A program made the position numbers and the translations under genes. From Flavobacteriales bacterium (GTDB lineage Bacteria > Bacteroidota > Bacteroidia > Flavobacteriales_F > PHOS-HE28), in assembly GCA_017987115.1 (NCBI GenBank), contig JAGNUG010000007.1, positions 1-61,282 of the forward strand: a DNA stretch of 61,282 nucleotides. The letters run 5' to 3'. Positions 24,213 through 32,549 of this stretch are shown here, in pieces. Numbering within the stretch: the stretch's first letter is position 1; the number at the start of each line of letters is the position of its first letter. The notes beneath the pieces are model-generated. The model was given only the letters and a program-made list of their open reading frames with translations. It was not told where the DNA came from and did no database searches.

Positions 24213-25502
24213 TCATTCTTCTGCTCCTTCGATCAATGTGATCATTACCTTATCGATCCGGTTGCCGTCCATATCCATTACTTCCCCAATGAAGTTGGGC
24301 TCAGTGACCTGGTCGCCAACAATTGGAAGACGCTCCAGTTCGTTCAAGAAGAAACCTGCCACGGTTGTATAAGCATTGTTGTTCTCCTCTAAAAGATCTT
24401 TTCCTAAATAGTGGTTCAGATCACCGATCAATACTTGGCCGCCGATCAAAAGCGATCCATCGGCGCGTTTTACGATCTCAGGTGTGTCATCGTCATCTTC
24501 GTCGGGTAGATCGCCCATGATGGCTTCGGTAAGGTCATGCAGTGTCACCATGCCTTTGAGTTGCCCGTGTTCATCGATCACCAAGGCAGCATATTGCTTG
24601 CTTTTCTTGAATTTGTTGAGGATGGTGAATGCCGGCGTGCTTTGCGGAACGAAAATGGGAGGCCTAATAATGTTTGTGAGCTTGAAACCGGGCTGGTTGA
24701 ACTGATCGAGCAGGTCGCGGATGGATAATGTACCCAAGACCTCGTCGATCTCACCGTTACAGACCGGGAATTTGCTGTGGTGGCTGTCTTTCACTTGTGC
24801 GATGATCTCCGTTATCGGATCATTGCTATCAACCCATTCAAGATCGTTGCGGTGGGTCATTAATGTCTTCGCCACCTGATCATTGAAACGGAAGAGATTG
24901 TGCAATGCTTCCGATTCTTCTTTATCCAACACGCCTTGCAGGTTTGCCGTTCGGATCATGGAGCGCAGTTCTTCTTCACTTACGCGATCGCCATTGCCTT
25001 CGCTGATCGGTAATAATTTCAACAACAATGCAGTGGATCCCGAGAACAATTTAACGATCGGGAAGGTGGCTTTCGTGAACACGTTGATGATCGGTGCAAC
25101 GAACAATGCGATCTGTTCAGGATCGTTCAGCGCGATGCTTTTCGGAACCAACTCACCAACGACAATGGTGAAATAAGTGATCCCACCAATGACCAATGCC
25201 AGCGCAGCGTTATGAGCGTATGGGGCGATCAAAGGCCAATTGTTGAATACCGTTTCCAAATTGTCCGTAAGCGCAGCACCGCCATACGCACCGGAAACAA
25301 TGCCGATCAGCGTAATTCCCACTTGAACACTGCTCAGAAACCCTTCCGGATCTGCGAGTAACTTAAGAATGGTCTTTGCGCGGGTCGATCCTTGATCAGC
25401 CAATGCTTGGATGCGACTTGCCTTAACACTTACCAATGCGATCTCACTCAACGAAAAGAAGCCGTTCAGTAATGTCAGCAGGCCAATGATCAGGATCTCC
25501 AT
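24213..25502 (-). CDS. CNNM/CBS-domain membrane protein (hemolysin C/CorC family)
   Basis: Integral membrane protein, possibly involved in divalent-cation (Mg/Co) efflux. Residues 1-190 form the DUF21/CNNM transmembrane domain (GFFSLSEIALVSVKASRIQALA is the family signature). Two CBS domains follow at about 205-325 (TLMTHRNDLEWVDSNDPI, then YAALVIDEHGQLKGMVTLHDL), and the C-terminal CorC_HlyC domain ends the protein (TVAGFFLNELERLPIVGDQV). The 429-residue length is normal. The older name hemolysin is misleading. A CATCTTTG box lies 8 bases upstream. Confidence 0.92.
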   Translation of the reverse strand: MEILIIGLLTLLNGFFSLSEIALVSVKASRIQALADQGSTRAKTILKLLADPEGFLSSVQVGITLIGIVSGAYGGAALTDNLETVFNNWPLIAPYAHNAALALVIGGITYFTIVVGELVPKSIALNDPEQIALFVAPIINVFTKATFPIVKLFSGSTALLLKLLPISEGNGDRVSEEELRSMIRTANLQGVLDKEESEALHNLFRFNDQVAKTLMTHRNDLEWVDSNDPITEIIAQVKDSHHSKFPVCNGEIDEVLGTLSIRDLLDQFNQPGFKLTNIIRPPIFVPQSTPAFTILNKFKKSKQYAALVIDEHGQLKGMVTLHDLTEAIMGDLPDEDDDDTPEIVKRADGSLLIGGQVLIGDLNHYLGKDLLEENNNAYTTVAGFFLNELERLPIVGDQVTEPNFIGEVMDMDGNRIDKVMITLIEGAEE

Positions 25503-25510
25503 TCAAAGGG

Positions 25511-25518
25511 CAAAGATG
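25511..25518 (-). promoter_or_regulatory. -7 box of the CNNM gene
   Basis: CATCTTTG on the minus strand, ending 8 bases before the ATG at 25502. Confidence 0.4.
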
Positions 25519-25621
25519 GGTGTATTTTGAACAAAGTATTGAATACATGGTACAGAGTAACTGTTACCAAGTATGCCAAAAAGTACGCAGTACTCGGTGC
25601 CCTGTGATCTTTACCAAAGAT

Positions 25622-26434
25622 CTAAACAGACACCCCATGTTCCCGAAGGGCATCGTTGAGCGATGTCTTCTTGTCTGTGCTCGCTTTACGTTGACCGATG
25701 ATCAATGCACAAGGCACGCCGAATTCTCCTGCAGGGAATTGCTTTGGGACGGTTCCTGGAATAACAACTGAACGTGGCGGGATATAGCCTTTGGATTCTT
25801 TTGGCTCGCTGCCGGTAACGTCAATGATCCGTGTACTTGCCGTAAGTACCACATTCGCTCCTAACACGGCTTCCGTGCCGATGCGAATGCCTTCAACCAC
25901 GATCGCGCGTGAGCCAATGAATGCACCGTCCTCAATGATCACGGGAGCTGCTTGCACAGGTTCCAATACGCCGCCGATGCCTACGCCACCACTCAAATGC
26001 ACGTTCTTGCCGATCTGTGCACAACTACCCACAGTAGCCCAAGTATCCACCATGGTACCTTGGTCCACATAAGCGCCGATGTTCACGTAACTCGGCATCA
26101 TGATCACGCCGCGTGCGAGATAGGCGCCGTACCGTGCAATGGCATGGGGAACCACGCGAACACCGAGCTTTTCATAGCCGCGTTTCAGCTCCATTTTATC
26201 ATTCCATTCCAGCGGACCGGCTTCCATCGTGCGCATTCCACGAGTAGGGAAGTACAATATCACGGCTTTCTTGACCCAATCATTCACGTTCCATGGCCCA
26301 CCTCCATCCGAGGGGTCAGCTACGCGCAACTCGCCTTTGTCCAGCAATTCGATCACATGCTCAATGGCCTGTATCGTAACTCGCTCCTTTAAAAGCGACC
26401 GGTCTTCCCATGCTTTTTCGATCTCTTGTTGCAT
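25622..26434 (-). CDS. dapD: 2,3,4,5-tetrahydropyridine-2,6-dicarboxylate N-succinyltransferase
   Basis: Enzyme of the succinylase branch of diaminopimelate/lysine synthesis, transferring succinyl from succinyl-CoA. The N-terminal helical domain (MQQEIEKAWEDRSLL) is followed by a left-handed beta-helix of hexapeptide repeats: MPSYVNIGAYVDQGTMVDTW, VGSCAQIGKNVHLSGGVGIG and IIEDGAFIGSRAIVVEGIRIG. The 270-residue length is typical. The ATG at 26434 is chosen because the family begins with this helix; the 25 upstream in-frame residues are not family sequence. It is divergent from the small secreted protein gene. Confidence 0.95.
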   Translation of the reverse strand: MQQEIEKAWEDRSLLKERVTIQAIEHVIELLDKGELRVADPSDGGGPWNVNDWVKKAVILYFPTRGMRTMEAGPLEWNDKMELKRGYEKLGVRVVPHAIARYGAYLARGVIMMPSYVNIGAYVDQGTMVDTWATVGSCAQIGKNVHLSGGVGIGGVLEPVQAAPVIIEDGAFIGSRAIVVEGIRIGTEAVLGANVVLTASTRIIDVTGSEPKESKGYIPPRSVVIPGTVPKQFPAGEFGVPCALIIGQRKASTDKKTSLNDALREHGVSV

Positions 26435-26521
26435 GTGGCGAAGGTATTGACGGATATGGTTCGCATAATGGAACAATGGATCGCTGTAACATTGCGCCGC
26501 TAATAACACATCACCCTTACT

Positions 26522-26908
26522 ATGACCCGTATCATGCTCGCTTGTAGCCTATTCCTCGCCGCCACTTGCTCTGCAGTTGCACAGAACAACACCATGATCA
26601 TAGGCGATTGGTTCTATCAAGCTCCAGTAGATAATGGCAAGCTTGATGCTAAAAGTCGCGACATGCTCGACCAAATGTTCGGTGAAATGGTCTTCTCCTT
26701 TGCCGAAGATGGTACCTACGCTTTAGTGGTAATGGGCAATGAAGATTCCGGTAAATGGAGCATGAATGATGAGGGTACCGAGATCACATTTTACTCTTAT
26801 GAAGACCCCGTTAATACAATGGCCATATTGAGCCTGACCGACAGCGAGTGGCAAGCTGAGATCAGCGAGGGGAAAGGGTTTGTGTTTGGAAGATCCGTGA
26901 AGAAGTGA
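26522..26908 (+). CDS. Small secreted lipocalin-like protein
   Basis: A 128-residue protein with a signal peptide (MTRIMLACSLFLAATCSAVAQ). The mature part starts with IIGDWFYQAP and continues with alternating beta strands (FSFAEDGTYALVVMGNEDSGKWSMNDEGTEITF). This resembles short lipocalin-like calycin domains of Bacteroidota. No ligand can be named. It stands alone between dapD and the dockerin-repeat genes. Confidence 0.65.
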   Translation: MTRIMLACSLFLAATCSAVAQNNTMIIGDWFYQAPVDNGKLDAKSRDMLDQMFGEMVFSFAEDGTYALVVMGNEDSGKWSMNDEGTEITFYSYEDPVNTMAILSLTDSEWQAEISEGKGFVFGRSVKK

Positions 26909-26941
26909 GTTTCAGAATTTCGATTGCTGGGCATAGCGTAT

Positions 26942-28351
26942 TTACGGCACTTGCTCCACCCGTGTAGCTGTCGGCACAACCCCGCCAATGGTCTGCAGTA
27001 TGATATCCCGGTCGTTGTTCGTTCCAGTGTAGCGGATGGTGCCATCCATGTTGATGTCCAATGGACTATAGGTGTTCGTCACTGTGGTCGTTGGCGTCGT
27101 TCCTCCAATCGCAGTAAGGATCAGATCACGATCATTGCCTGACCCGGTATATTGAACTATTCCATTGCCATCACCATCCCCTGGCCATAAGCATTGAACA
27201 GACCCAACAGCGACCCTCGCATTCGTACCATGAACGCTCGTCGATATACTTCTCAAGTCGATCAAGGTGTTCGTCGGATCAAGTTCCAATGATCGGGATC
27301 CGGACATCACGCCCAAGTGGTTCCGATGTCTGATCGCTATACGATAAGTTCCGGGTGCCACCGGTGCGTTGATATAGCTCTCACCGTTCAGGCCCATTAG
27401 GTCCCCATCGCGCTGCAACAGTGCGGGGCGCGAATGAAGCACGCCATACGGTGCGCTCGCCGATCGTACTTCCACTACCAACCAATCCACGATGGCGTTG
27501 TTTCCAGTGATCGCCAACAAGGAAGCGCTCATGCTTGCACCGGGTGTTGCGCCCGCATAGGAATATCCTGAACCGCTGTAAGGCTCCACGGTGGGGACCA
27601 AGTTGGCATTGCGCAATCCATCGTTCATCAGGCTGCCGCTGGGAAGCGCCCCGGCCAAAGCGGCACGCACACGGAAGTTCACTCCGCAATCCGTTGGCTG
27701 GATCACAGATGCTGTGGTGAAGGCAATATGCTCTGGACATACCTCGACCAGGCTGCCTTGTTGCCATTCAAAATATCCTGGAAGGTCCACCGTGTGCGGG
27801 CCTGGAGGAACCGTGAAGTCGGAAAGGGCCTCATACATCACTCCGGTACCCGGAAAGCTCCAGTCATCGAAGAACGAATTCAGTGCTCCCCCGTCGAGTG
27901 AATAAACCCACAAATTACTCGCCTGCGTTACCGAGGAGGCCAGCTTCACATGGGTATCAATTGTACCGCACTCCGGAACAGCCCCCTCATAGCCCCAGAT
28001 CCGGTAGGTTACGGCCTGGTAGTCCGCGGAGATCGCTTCCGCGACGCAGCCATCGGCATCCGTCACGATCACTCGCGTACGCTCGGTCAACTCCCAGAAG
28101 GCTTCGTACGGTTGATCCAGCACCTGTCCATCCGCATCAGCGGGATAGGATGAAGCGTAGTTCCAATCCGTGGACCCGATCGGCTGAGTTTCGAGTACAA
28201 TGGAATACGGACCGTTGCCTCCATTGGTCTGCACCGCGATGGATACCGAATGGCAATCGTTCTGGACTTCCAAGGTCGCCGTCATTCCACATTGAGCGCT
28301 TCCGGGTATTGTAACCAAAGCGGTTATGACGAGTTGCGCAAGTCGTTTCAT
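26942..28351 (-). CDS. Secreted protein with shared C-terminal module and two dockerin-like repeats (A)
   Basis: A 469-residue exported protein (signal peptide MKRLAQLVITALVTIPGSAQ). Residues 20-220 are beta-rich and unrecognised. Residues about 225-350 form a module shared with two other genes here, with the landmarks MNDGLR, GNNAIVDWLVVEVRS, SRPALLQRDGDL and RHRNHLGVMS. Residues 387-469 hold two repeats of the type DxNxDGxxxYTGxxNDRDxIL. The first has DGDGNG and the second DINMDGTIRYTGTNNDRD; both look like EF-hand/dockerin-type calcium loops. No type IX CTD sequence was recognised. It overlaps the next gene by 4 bases. Confidence 0.75.
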   Translation of the reverse strand: MKRLAQLVITALVTIPGSAQCGMTATLEVQNDCHSVSIAVQTNGGNGPYSIVLETQPIGSTDWNYASSYPADADGQVLDQPYEAFWELTERTRVIVTDADGCVAEAISADYQAVTYRIWGYEGAVPECGTIDTHVKLASSVTQASNLWVYSLDGGALNSFFDDWSFPGTGVMYEALSDFTVPPGPHTVDLPGYFEWQQGSLVEVCPEHIAFTTASVIQPTDCGVNFRVRAALAGALPSGSLMNDGLRNANLVPTVEPYSGSGYSYAGATPGASMSASLLAITGNNAIVDWLVVEVRSASAPYGVLHSRPALLQRDGDLMGLNGESYINAPVAPGTYRIAIRHRNHLGVMSGSRSLELDPTNTLIDLRSISTSVHGTNARVAVGSVQCLWPGDGDGNGIVQYTGSGNDRDLILTAIGGTTPTTTVTNTYSPLDINMDGTIRYTGTNNDRDIILQTIGGVVPTATRVEQVP

Positions 28352-29859
28352 GGTAATTGCTGAGTTCGTGTAGCTGTTGGCACAACTCCGCCAATGGTCT
28401 CCAAAATAATATCCCTGTCGTTGTTCGTTCCAGTGTAGCGGATAGTGCCATCCATGTTGATGTCCAATGGGCTGTAGGTGTTCATTACCGTGTTGGTGGG
28501 TGTTGCTCCGCCGATCGCAGTGAGGATCAGATCACGGTCGTTATCGGTGCCGGTGTAGCGCACCGTGCCGTTGCCATTGGCATCGCCGGGCCATAAACAC
28601 CGAACGCCGTTAATGCTAGTGGTTGCATTGGTGCCGTACAACGAGGCATTGATGTCACGCAAAGAGACCTGCGCAGGTACTAAACTCAATGAAGTAAGAT
28701 CGCTCATGATCCCCAAGTGGTTCCTATGCCGGACCGCGACCCGGTAGTTGGCCGGGGAAAGGCTGGGGAAATTGACGTATTGGTCGCCGTCCAGATCCAC
28801 GACGTCGCCATCGCGTTGTACAAGAGCTGGGCGCGAGGCAAGAACTGTATAGGGAGGATCCATAGAACGGATCTCCACGATCACCCAATCCACGATGGCA
28901 TTGCTACCGGTGGTGTTCAGCAGGCTTTGTGCTATGCTGGCACCGGCCGAACTGTTCGGGATGAAAGAATAACCTATCGCAGAATAGGGCTCGGTCAGCG
29001 TTAGCAACCCGCTTGATCGCAGGTTGTCGTTCATCAATGTACCACTTGTTGGCATGGCTCCGCCCAATGCGATCTGCGGGGCAATATTTATGCCTGCATC
29101 TCCGAGTGTAAAAGGAGCGACGGGTAGTGTGAACGTCATGCTGCGCGGCGAGCCGAAAGAGCAGTCTTCAACTGGCCAACCTTCGTAAACGATATTCTGA
29201 GCACCGTTGTTCGTCATTGTAAGTGTATAGGTGCCGGGCACAAGATTGGGTAGCACATGTGGAGAACAGTCGCAACCGGTCGAGAGTCCATCCAAGGGTA
29301 ATCCTGCAACGGTACCGCTCATATTAATTGGACCGGAAAGGGTGAAATTGCTTGCTTCCAAAAATTGCCAGCGGTGAGAGATCTCACCAAGTCGAACATT
29401 GGCATTGCCGGTAAAGGCGTTGTATAAGAACCCGCCATCAACGGTGGATTGTACTTGGCATGGATCATTTGGGCATTGAGAGTATTGGTTCGGAACCCAT
29501 GCCTGCCATCCTGGTGATAGTGTGATGGGCTGTTCTTGCGGAAAATTCGACGTAACGCAACCGTTCCCGTCAATGATCTGATACTGCTGTGGAAGTGCCC
29601 CCCAGATAAACTCAGGGAAAGTGAAGGTGCCTAATGCGGGGATCGGGTAGTTCGGTGAGCCACTGTACTGGATCTGGAACGGAGGTATTCCTGCCGTTAT
29701 CTCCACTTGCATCCAGGATTCAAGTTCTGTTACAGGGGGCCATTGAGCATTAGCACAACCGAGCGCTGTTATTTCGGCCACAAGACCGCACTGAGAGAAT
29801 GCGTAGTGCGGGATCCCAATTCCGGTTACCATCAGGAGGATCGATGCGATCTGCTTCAT
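28348..29859 (-). CDS. Secreted protein with shared C-terminal module and two dockerin-like repeats (B)
   Basis: A 503-residue paralogue of the downstream gene. Signal peptide MKQIASILLMVTGIGIPHYAFSQ. Residues 24-270 differ from protein A (Pro/Gly/Asn-rich, beta). The shared module (about 275-395) has MNDNLRSSG, GSNAIVDWVIVEIRS, SRPALVQRDGDVVDLDG and RHRNHLGIMS. Residues 421-503 carry two repeats, DANGNGTVRYTGTDNDRD and DINMDGTIRYTGTNNDRD. The DNA for the repeats is nearly identical to protein A, suggesting recent duplication or gene conversion. The ATG at 29859 is chosen for the signal peptide; an ATG at 29973 would put 38 non-signal residues in front. Confidence 0.75.
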   Translation of the reverse strand: MKQIASILLMVTGIGIPHYAFSQCGLVAEITALGCANAQWPPVTELESWMQVEITAGIPPFQIQYSGSPNYPIPALGTFTFPEFIWGALPQQYQIIDGNGCVTSNFPQEQPITLSPGWQAWVPNQYSQCPNDPCQVQSTVDGGFLYNAFTGNANVRLGEISHRWQFLEASNFTLSGPINMSGTVAGLPLDGLSTGCDCSPHVLPNLVPGTYTLTMTNNGAQNIVYEGWPVEDCSFGSPRSMTFTLPVAPFTLGDAGINIAPQIALGGAMPTSGTLMNDNLRSSGLLTLTEPYSAIGYSFIPNSSAGASIAQSLLNTTGSNAIVDWVIVEIRSMDPPYTVLASRPALVQRDGDVVDLDGDQYVNFPSLSPANYRVAVRHRNHLGIMSDLTSLSLVPAQVSLRDINASLYGTNATTSINGVRCLWPGDANGNGTVRYTGTDNDRDLILTAIGGATPTNTVMNTYSPLDINMDGTIRYTGTNNDRDIILETIGGVVPTATRTQQLP

Positions 29860-29860
29860 A

Positions 29861-29896
29861 TGGTTCTCTTCAATTAGTTGGTTCTCTTCAATTAGT
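29861..29896. repeat. Perfect 18-bp tandem duplication before a start codon
   Basis: TGGTTCTCTTCAATTAGT occurs twice in a row (29861-29878 and 29879-29896), just upstream of the ATG at 29859. It lies in the leader or promoter region of protein B and adds 18 bases to it. Confidence 0.85.
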
Positions 29897-30033
29897 CCGT
29901 GATGTTCAGAATGGATACTGTCCGTGAAGCCTTTGACTCGACCCAGCCAATGATTGCGATGACCATATCCCAAAGTGTCGTTGGTAAATTAGACGAAAAA
30001 TCTCAAATGGGTTGCCTAGCAATTGAAATGTAT

Positions 30034-30064
30034 GAATAACTGGTCGTTCAGACGAATAACTGGT
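30034..30064. repeat. 12-bp direct repeat upstream of ruvX
   Basis: GAATAACTGGTC at 30034-30045 and again at 30053-30064, 19 bases apart start to start. It lies just before the ruvX -7 box and could be an operator; no regulator is evident. Confidence 0.5.
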
Positions 30065-30079
30065 CAATTCACCCCAACT

Positions 30080-30087
30080 TACCTTCG
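30080..30087 (+). promoter_or_regulatory. -7 box of ruvX
   Basis: TACCTTCG (TAnnTTCG variant) ending 4 bases before the ATG at 30092, implying a leaderless or near-leaderless mRNA. Confidence 0.45.
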
Positions 30088-30091
30088 CGGC

Positions 30092-30514
30092 ATGTCCCGC
30101 ATCCTAGCATTGGACCATGGCCTTAAGCGCACTGGTATTGCCGTTACTGACCCACTCCGCATTATTGCAACTGCGTTGGATACGGTTGCTACCAAAGACT
30201 GCATTGCATTTTTAAAAGCATACTTGGCAAAAGAACAAGTGGAAGGTTTTGTGATTGGACTACCTATGGGCCTCAACGGCAGACCGACAGATGCTACGGC
30301 TGGTGTGCTCGCATTCTTGAAGACCTTGAAAAGTGCATTCCCCGAGCAATGGATTGAGACGATGGATGAACGTTTCACCAGCAAAATGGCCCAACAAACG
30401 CTGCAGGATAGTGGTGTGAAAAAAATGGCGCGCAGAGAAAAAGGTCAGCTCGACCGCATTAGTGCTACGCTAATTCTGCAAAGCTGGATGGAAGGCGGAG
30501 GGACGAGGGTGTAA
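30092..30514 (+). CDS. ruvX: Putative Holliday junction resolvase / pre-16S rRNA nuclease
   Basis: YqgF-family RNase H-fold nuclease, implicated in 16S rRNA 5' processing and possibly junction resolution. The N-terminal ILALDHGLKRTGIAVTD supplies the first catalytic Asp; FVIGLPMGLNG and the ETMDERFTSKMA motif follow, with a late DRISATLILQSW carrying the last acidic residue. The 140-residue length is standard. The start at 30092 gives the canonical N-terminus; a further in-frame ATG at 30023 would place the promoter box inside the gene. Confidence 0.93.
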   Translation: MSRILALDHGLKRTGIAVTDPLRIIATALDTVATKDCIAFLKAYLAKEQVEGFVIGLPMGLNGRPTDATAGVLAFLKTLKSAFPEQWIETMDERFTSKMAQQTLQDSGVKKMARREKGQLDRISATLILQSWMEGGGTRV

Positions 30515-30525
30515 CGATGGTTAGA

Positions 30526-30560
30526 GTATCAAGTATCAAGACACAAGACACAAGACAAAA
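30526..30560. repeat. Heptanucleotide tandem repeat, five units
   Basis: GTATCAA, GTATCAA, GACACAA, GACACAA, GACAAAA in direct succession. The units drift within the array but keep a strict 7-base period. It lies between ruvX and def, which are 249 bases apart; the rest of this spacer holds no ORF. Confidence 0.75.
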
Positions 30561-30735
30561 GGTGGGAAGCTGTGCTTTTTGGCGAAGTCCCAGTGCAGCA
30601 GGATCACAAGTGTCAAGAGTTGAGAATGATCAATGTAGACTCCGATCGTCGATATCGTGAGGAACGGTAGATGATTACGTACATCAGTGTTCCGTTGCAA
30701 CTAACAACGGTCAACCAAGAACCAACCGTCCCACG

Positions 30736-30743
30736 TACCTTTG
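30736..30743 (+). promoter_or_regulatory. -7 box of the def operon
   Basis: TACCTTTG, an exact TAnnTTTG match, 20 bases before the def ATG. Confidence 0.55.
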
Positions 30744-30763
30744 CGGCACTACAAGAAGTTTGA

Positions 30764-31345
30764 ATGATACTACCTATTCGCGCCTATGGCGATCCTGTGC
30801 TGAAAAAGATGACACAGGACATTGAACCGGATCATCCGGGATTGAAACAGCTTATTGCAGATATGTTCGAGACCATGTACGCCGCAAATGGTGTTGGTCT
30901 TGCTGCCCCGCAAGTGGGTCTAGGCATCCGCATGTTCATTGTAGATGCTTCTCCGTTCGCAGAGGACGAGGATGGAAACCCTACTGACGAGGCCAAGCTG
31001 AAGGACTTCAAGAAAGTGTTCATCAACCCCTACATCGTTGAAGAAGAAGGGGAGCAGTGGCCGTTCGAGGAGGGTTGTCTGAGCATCCCGAACATTCGCG
31101 AAGAGGTGTTGCGCGAACCACGTATCGTTCTACAATATCAGGACGAGAATTTCAAGGAACACGAAGTTGAATTCGATGGGATGGCCGCACGCGTGATCCA
31201 ACATGAACATGATCACCTCGATGGCATCCTTTTTACCGATCGACTGAAACCCCTACGTCGTAGACTGCTCAACGGAAAGCTACGCGACATCTCGCGAGGT
31301 GAAACCGATGTGAAGTATAAAATGCGTTTTCCCGTCACCAAATGA
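30764..31345 (+). CDS. def: Peptide deformylase
   Basis: Fe(II)/Zn hydrolase that removes the formyl group from nascent proteins. All three motifs are present: GVGLAAPQVG near residue 45, EGCLSIP near 105 with the metal Cys, and QHEHDHLDG near 146 with two metal His and the catalytic Glu. The 193-residue length is typical for Bacteroidota. The next gene starts by ATGA overlap, so def heads a three-gene operon with a lipoprotein and a thioredoxin-like protein. Confidence 0.97.
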   Translation: MILPIRAYGDPVLKKMTQDIEPDHPGLKQLIADMFETMYAANGVGLAAPQVGLGIRMFIVDASPFAEDEDGNPTDEAKLKDFKKVFINPYIVEEEGEQWPFEEGCLSIPNIREEVLREPRIVLQYQDENFKEHEVEFDGMAARVIQHEHDHLDGILFTDRLKPLRRRLLNGKLRDISRGETDVKYKMRFPVTK

Positions 31346-31905
31346 AGAACTTGAAATTCGTTGTCGCGCCGATCGCCTTATCCCTGCTTTTAGCATGCGG
31401 TGGCGGGGAAGAGGCAAAAAAGGATGGCGTGGACCCCAAAGCCGCGGAAATGGTCGGGCGAATCTCCACCATGGAAGATACCTTGTTCAAGAGCGTAACT
31501 TTTGATGCACGGAGTGCGCAAGAGTTGCTTGATGTCTATAAGGCTTTTACAAAGGCCTATCCGATGGATGAAAATGCGCCGGAATATTTGTTCCGAGCTG
31601 CAGGGTTATGCTCGAAGGCCATGGGCGATCCGGTACAGGGTATCAAATTATATGATCGCATCATTGTCGATTACCCAAGCTGGAAACGATTACCGGACAC
31701 GTATTACCTGAAAGCGTTCACGATCGATACCGAGTTGAAGCAGAAAGGGGAGGCACAGAAGGCCTATCAGCAAGTTATTAACTTGTATCCCGATCATCCG
31801 TTCGCGAATGATGCACGGCAAATGATGGAGTACTTATTGCTTACCGATGAAGAGTTGATACAGAAGTTCGAGTCCATGGAACAAGCCGCGAATGCTGGAC
31901 AGTGA
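31342..31905 (+). CDS. TPR-containing lipoprotein
   Basis: Envelope lipoprotein of 187 residues; lipobox LLLAC gives Cys 19. The mature part contains two TPR-like repeats (FTKAYPMDENAPEYLFRAAG and QKAYQQVINLYPDHPFANDA), like outer-membrane assembly or cell-division coordinators such as YbgF/CpoB or BamD-type proteins. No specific role can be assigned. It overlaps def upstream by 4 bases and the thioredoxin-like gene downstream by 4 bases. Confidence 0.75.
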   Translation: MKNLKFVVAPIALSLLLACGGGEEAKKDGVDPKAAEMVGRISTMEDTLFKSVTFDARSAQELLDVYKAFTKAYPMDENAPEYLFRAAGLCSKAMGDPVQGIKLYDRIIVDYPSWKRLPDTYYLKAFTIDTELKQKGEAQKAYQQVINLYPDHPFANDARQMMEYLLLTDEELIQKFESMEQAANAGQ

Positions 31906-32510
31906 CCAACGGTAAACCAATTACGATGGATCTAGGTTCGATCATAAAGAAAGGGATGTCCCACGATGCTTACCGAGCTGCTTTCGATAAGGCGGTCGCG
32001 GAAGGAAGGGATGTAGGTCCGCCCGACGGCGGCTACGGTTCGGAGTACACCAAGTTGAACTTGGCACGCACACGTCGTTTGGAAAAAACGTTGAAGATCA
32101 GTGACGACGTGCGGTCCATCATGACAAAAGCAGCACCACAGACCTGGATCGTGCTTACCGAAATGTGGTGTGGTGATTCTGCCCAGAACCTACCGGTCAT
32201 ACATGCGCTTGCTGAACTTGCTCCATCCATAAAACTGCATGTATTGCTTCGCGATGAAAACCTGGAGCTGATGGACAACTACCTCACTGGTGGAAGCCGC
32301 AGCATCCCGAAATTGATCGCCTTCGAAACAGCAACGGGCAATGAACTGTTCACCTGGGGACCACGACCAGTATCTGCGCAAACATTGGTGATCACCGAGA
32401 AAGAGGGAAAGACCAAGGAAGAACTTGCGGAGATCTTGCACGGCTGGTACAATACCAATAAAGGGCAGGATGTGGTGAGGGAGGTTGTGGCGTTGGTGGC
32501 GCGCCAATGA
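31902..32510 (+). CDS. Thioredoxin-family protein (single active-site Cys)
   Basis: A 202-residue thioredoxin-fold protein. The active-site region is TWIVLTEMWCGDSAQNLPVI: WCGDS, with one Cys where thioredoxin has WCGPC, so it may act as a bacilliredoxin-like monothiol protein. A cis-Pro follows in SIPKLIAFE. The start is probably GTG at 31902 (overlap GTGA); ATG at 31926 would give MDLGSIIKKGMSHDAY and cannot be excluded. It closes the def operon. Confidence 0.78.
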   Translation: MTNGKPITMDLGSIIKKGMSHDAYRAAFDKAVAEGRDVGPPDGGYGSEYTKLNLARTRRLEKTLKISDDVRSIMTKAAPQTWIVLTEMWCGDSAQNLPVIHALAELAPSIKLHVLLRDENLELMDNYLTGGSRSIPKLIAFETATGNELFTWGPRPVSAQTLVITEKEGKTKEELAEILHGWYNTNKGQDVVREVVALVARQ

Positions 32511-32549
32511 TCGGCTAGCAGGTGTGTGGAATGCGATCTACAACCCGCT

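Noticed and set aside
24213-25502. Reading the CNNM/CBS protein as a hemolysin (toxin)
   Set aside because: The family name is historical; the DUF21, CBS and CorC_HlyC layout points to cation transport.
30526-30560. Possible CRISPR-like array
   Set aside because: The units are only seven bases and there are no spacers; it is a simple tandem repeat.
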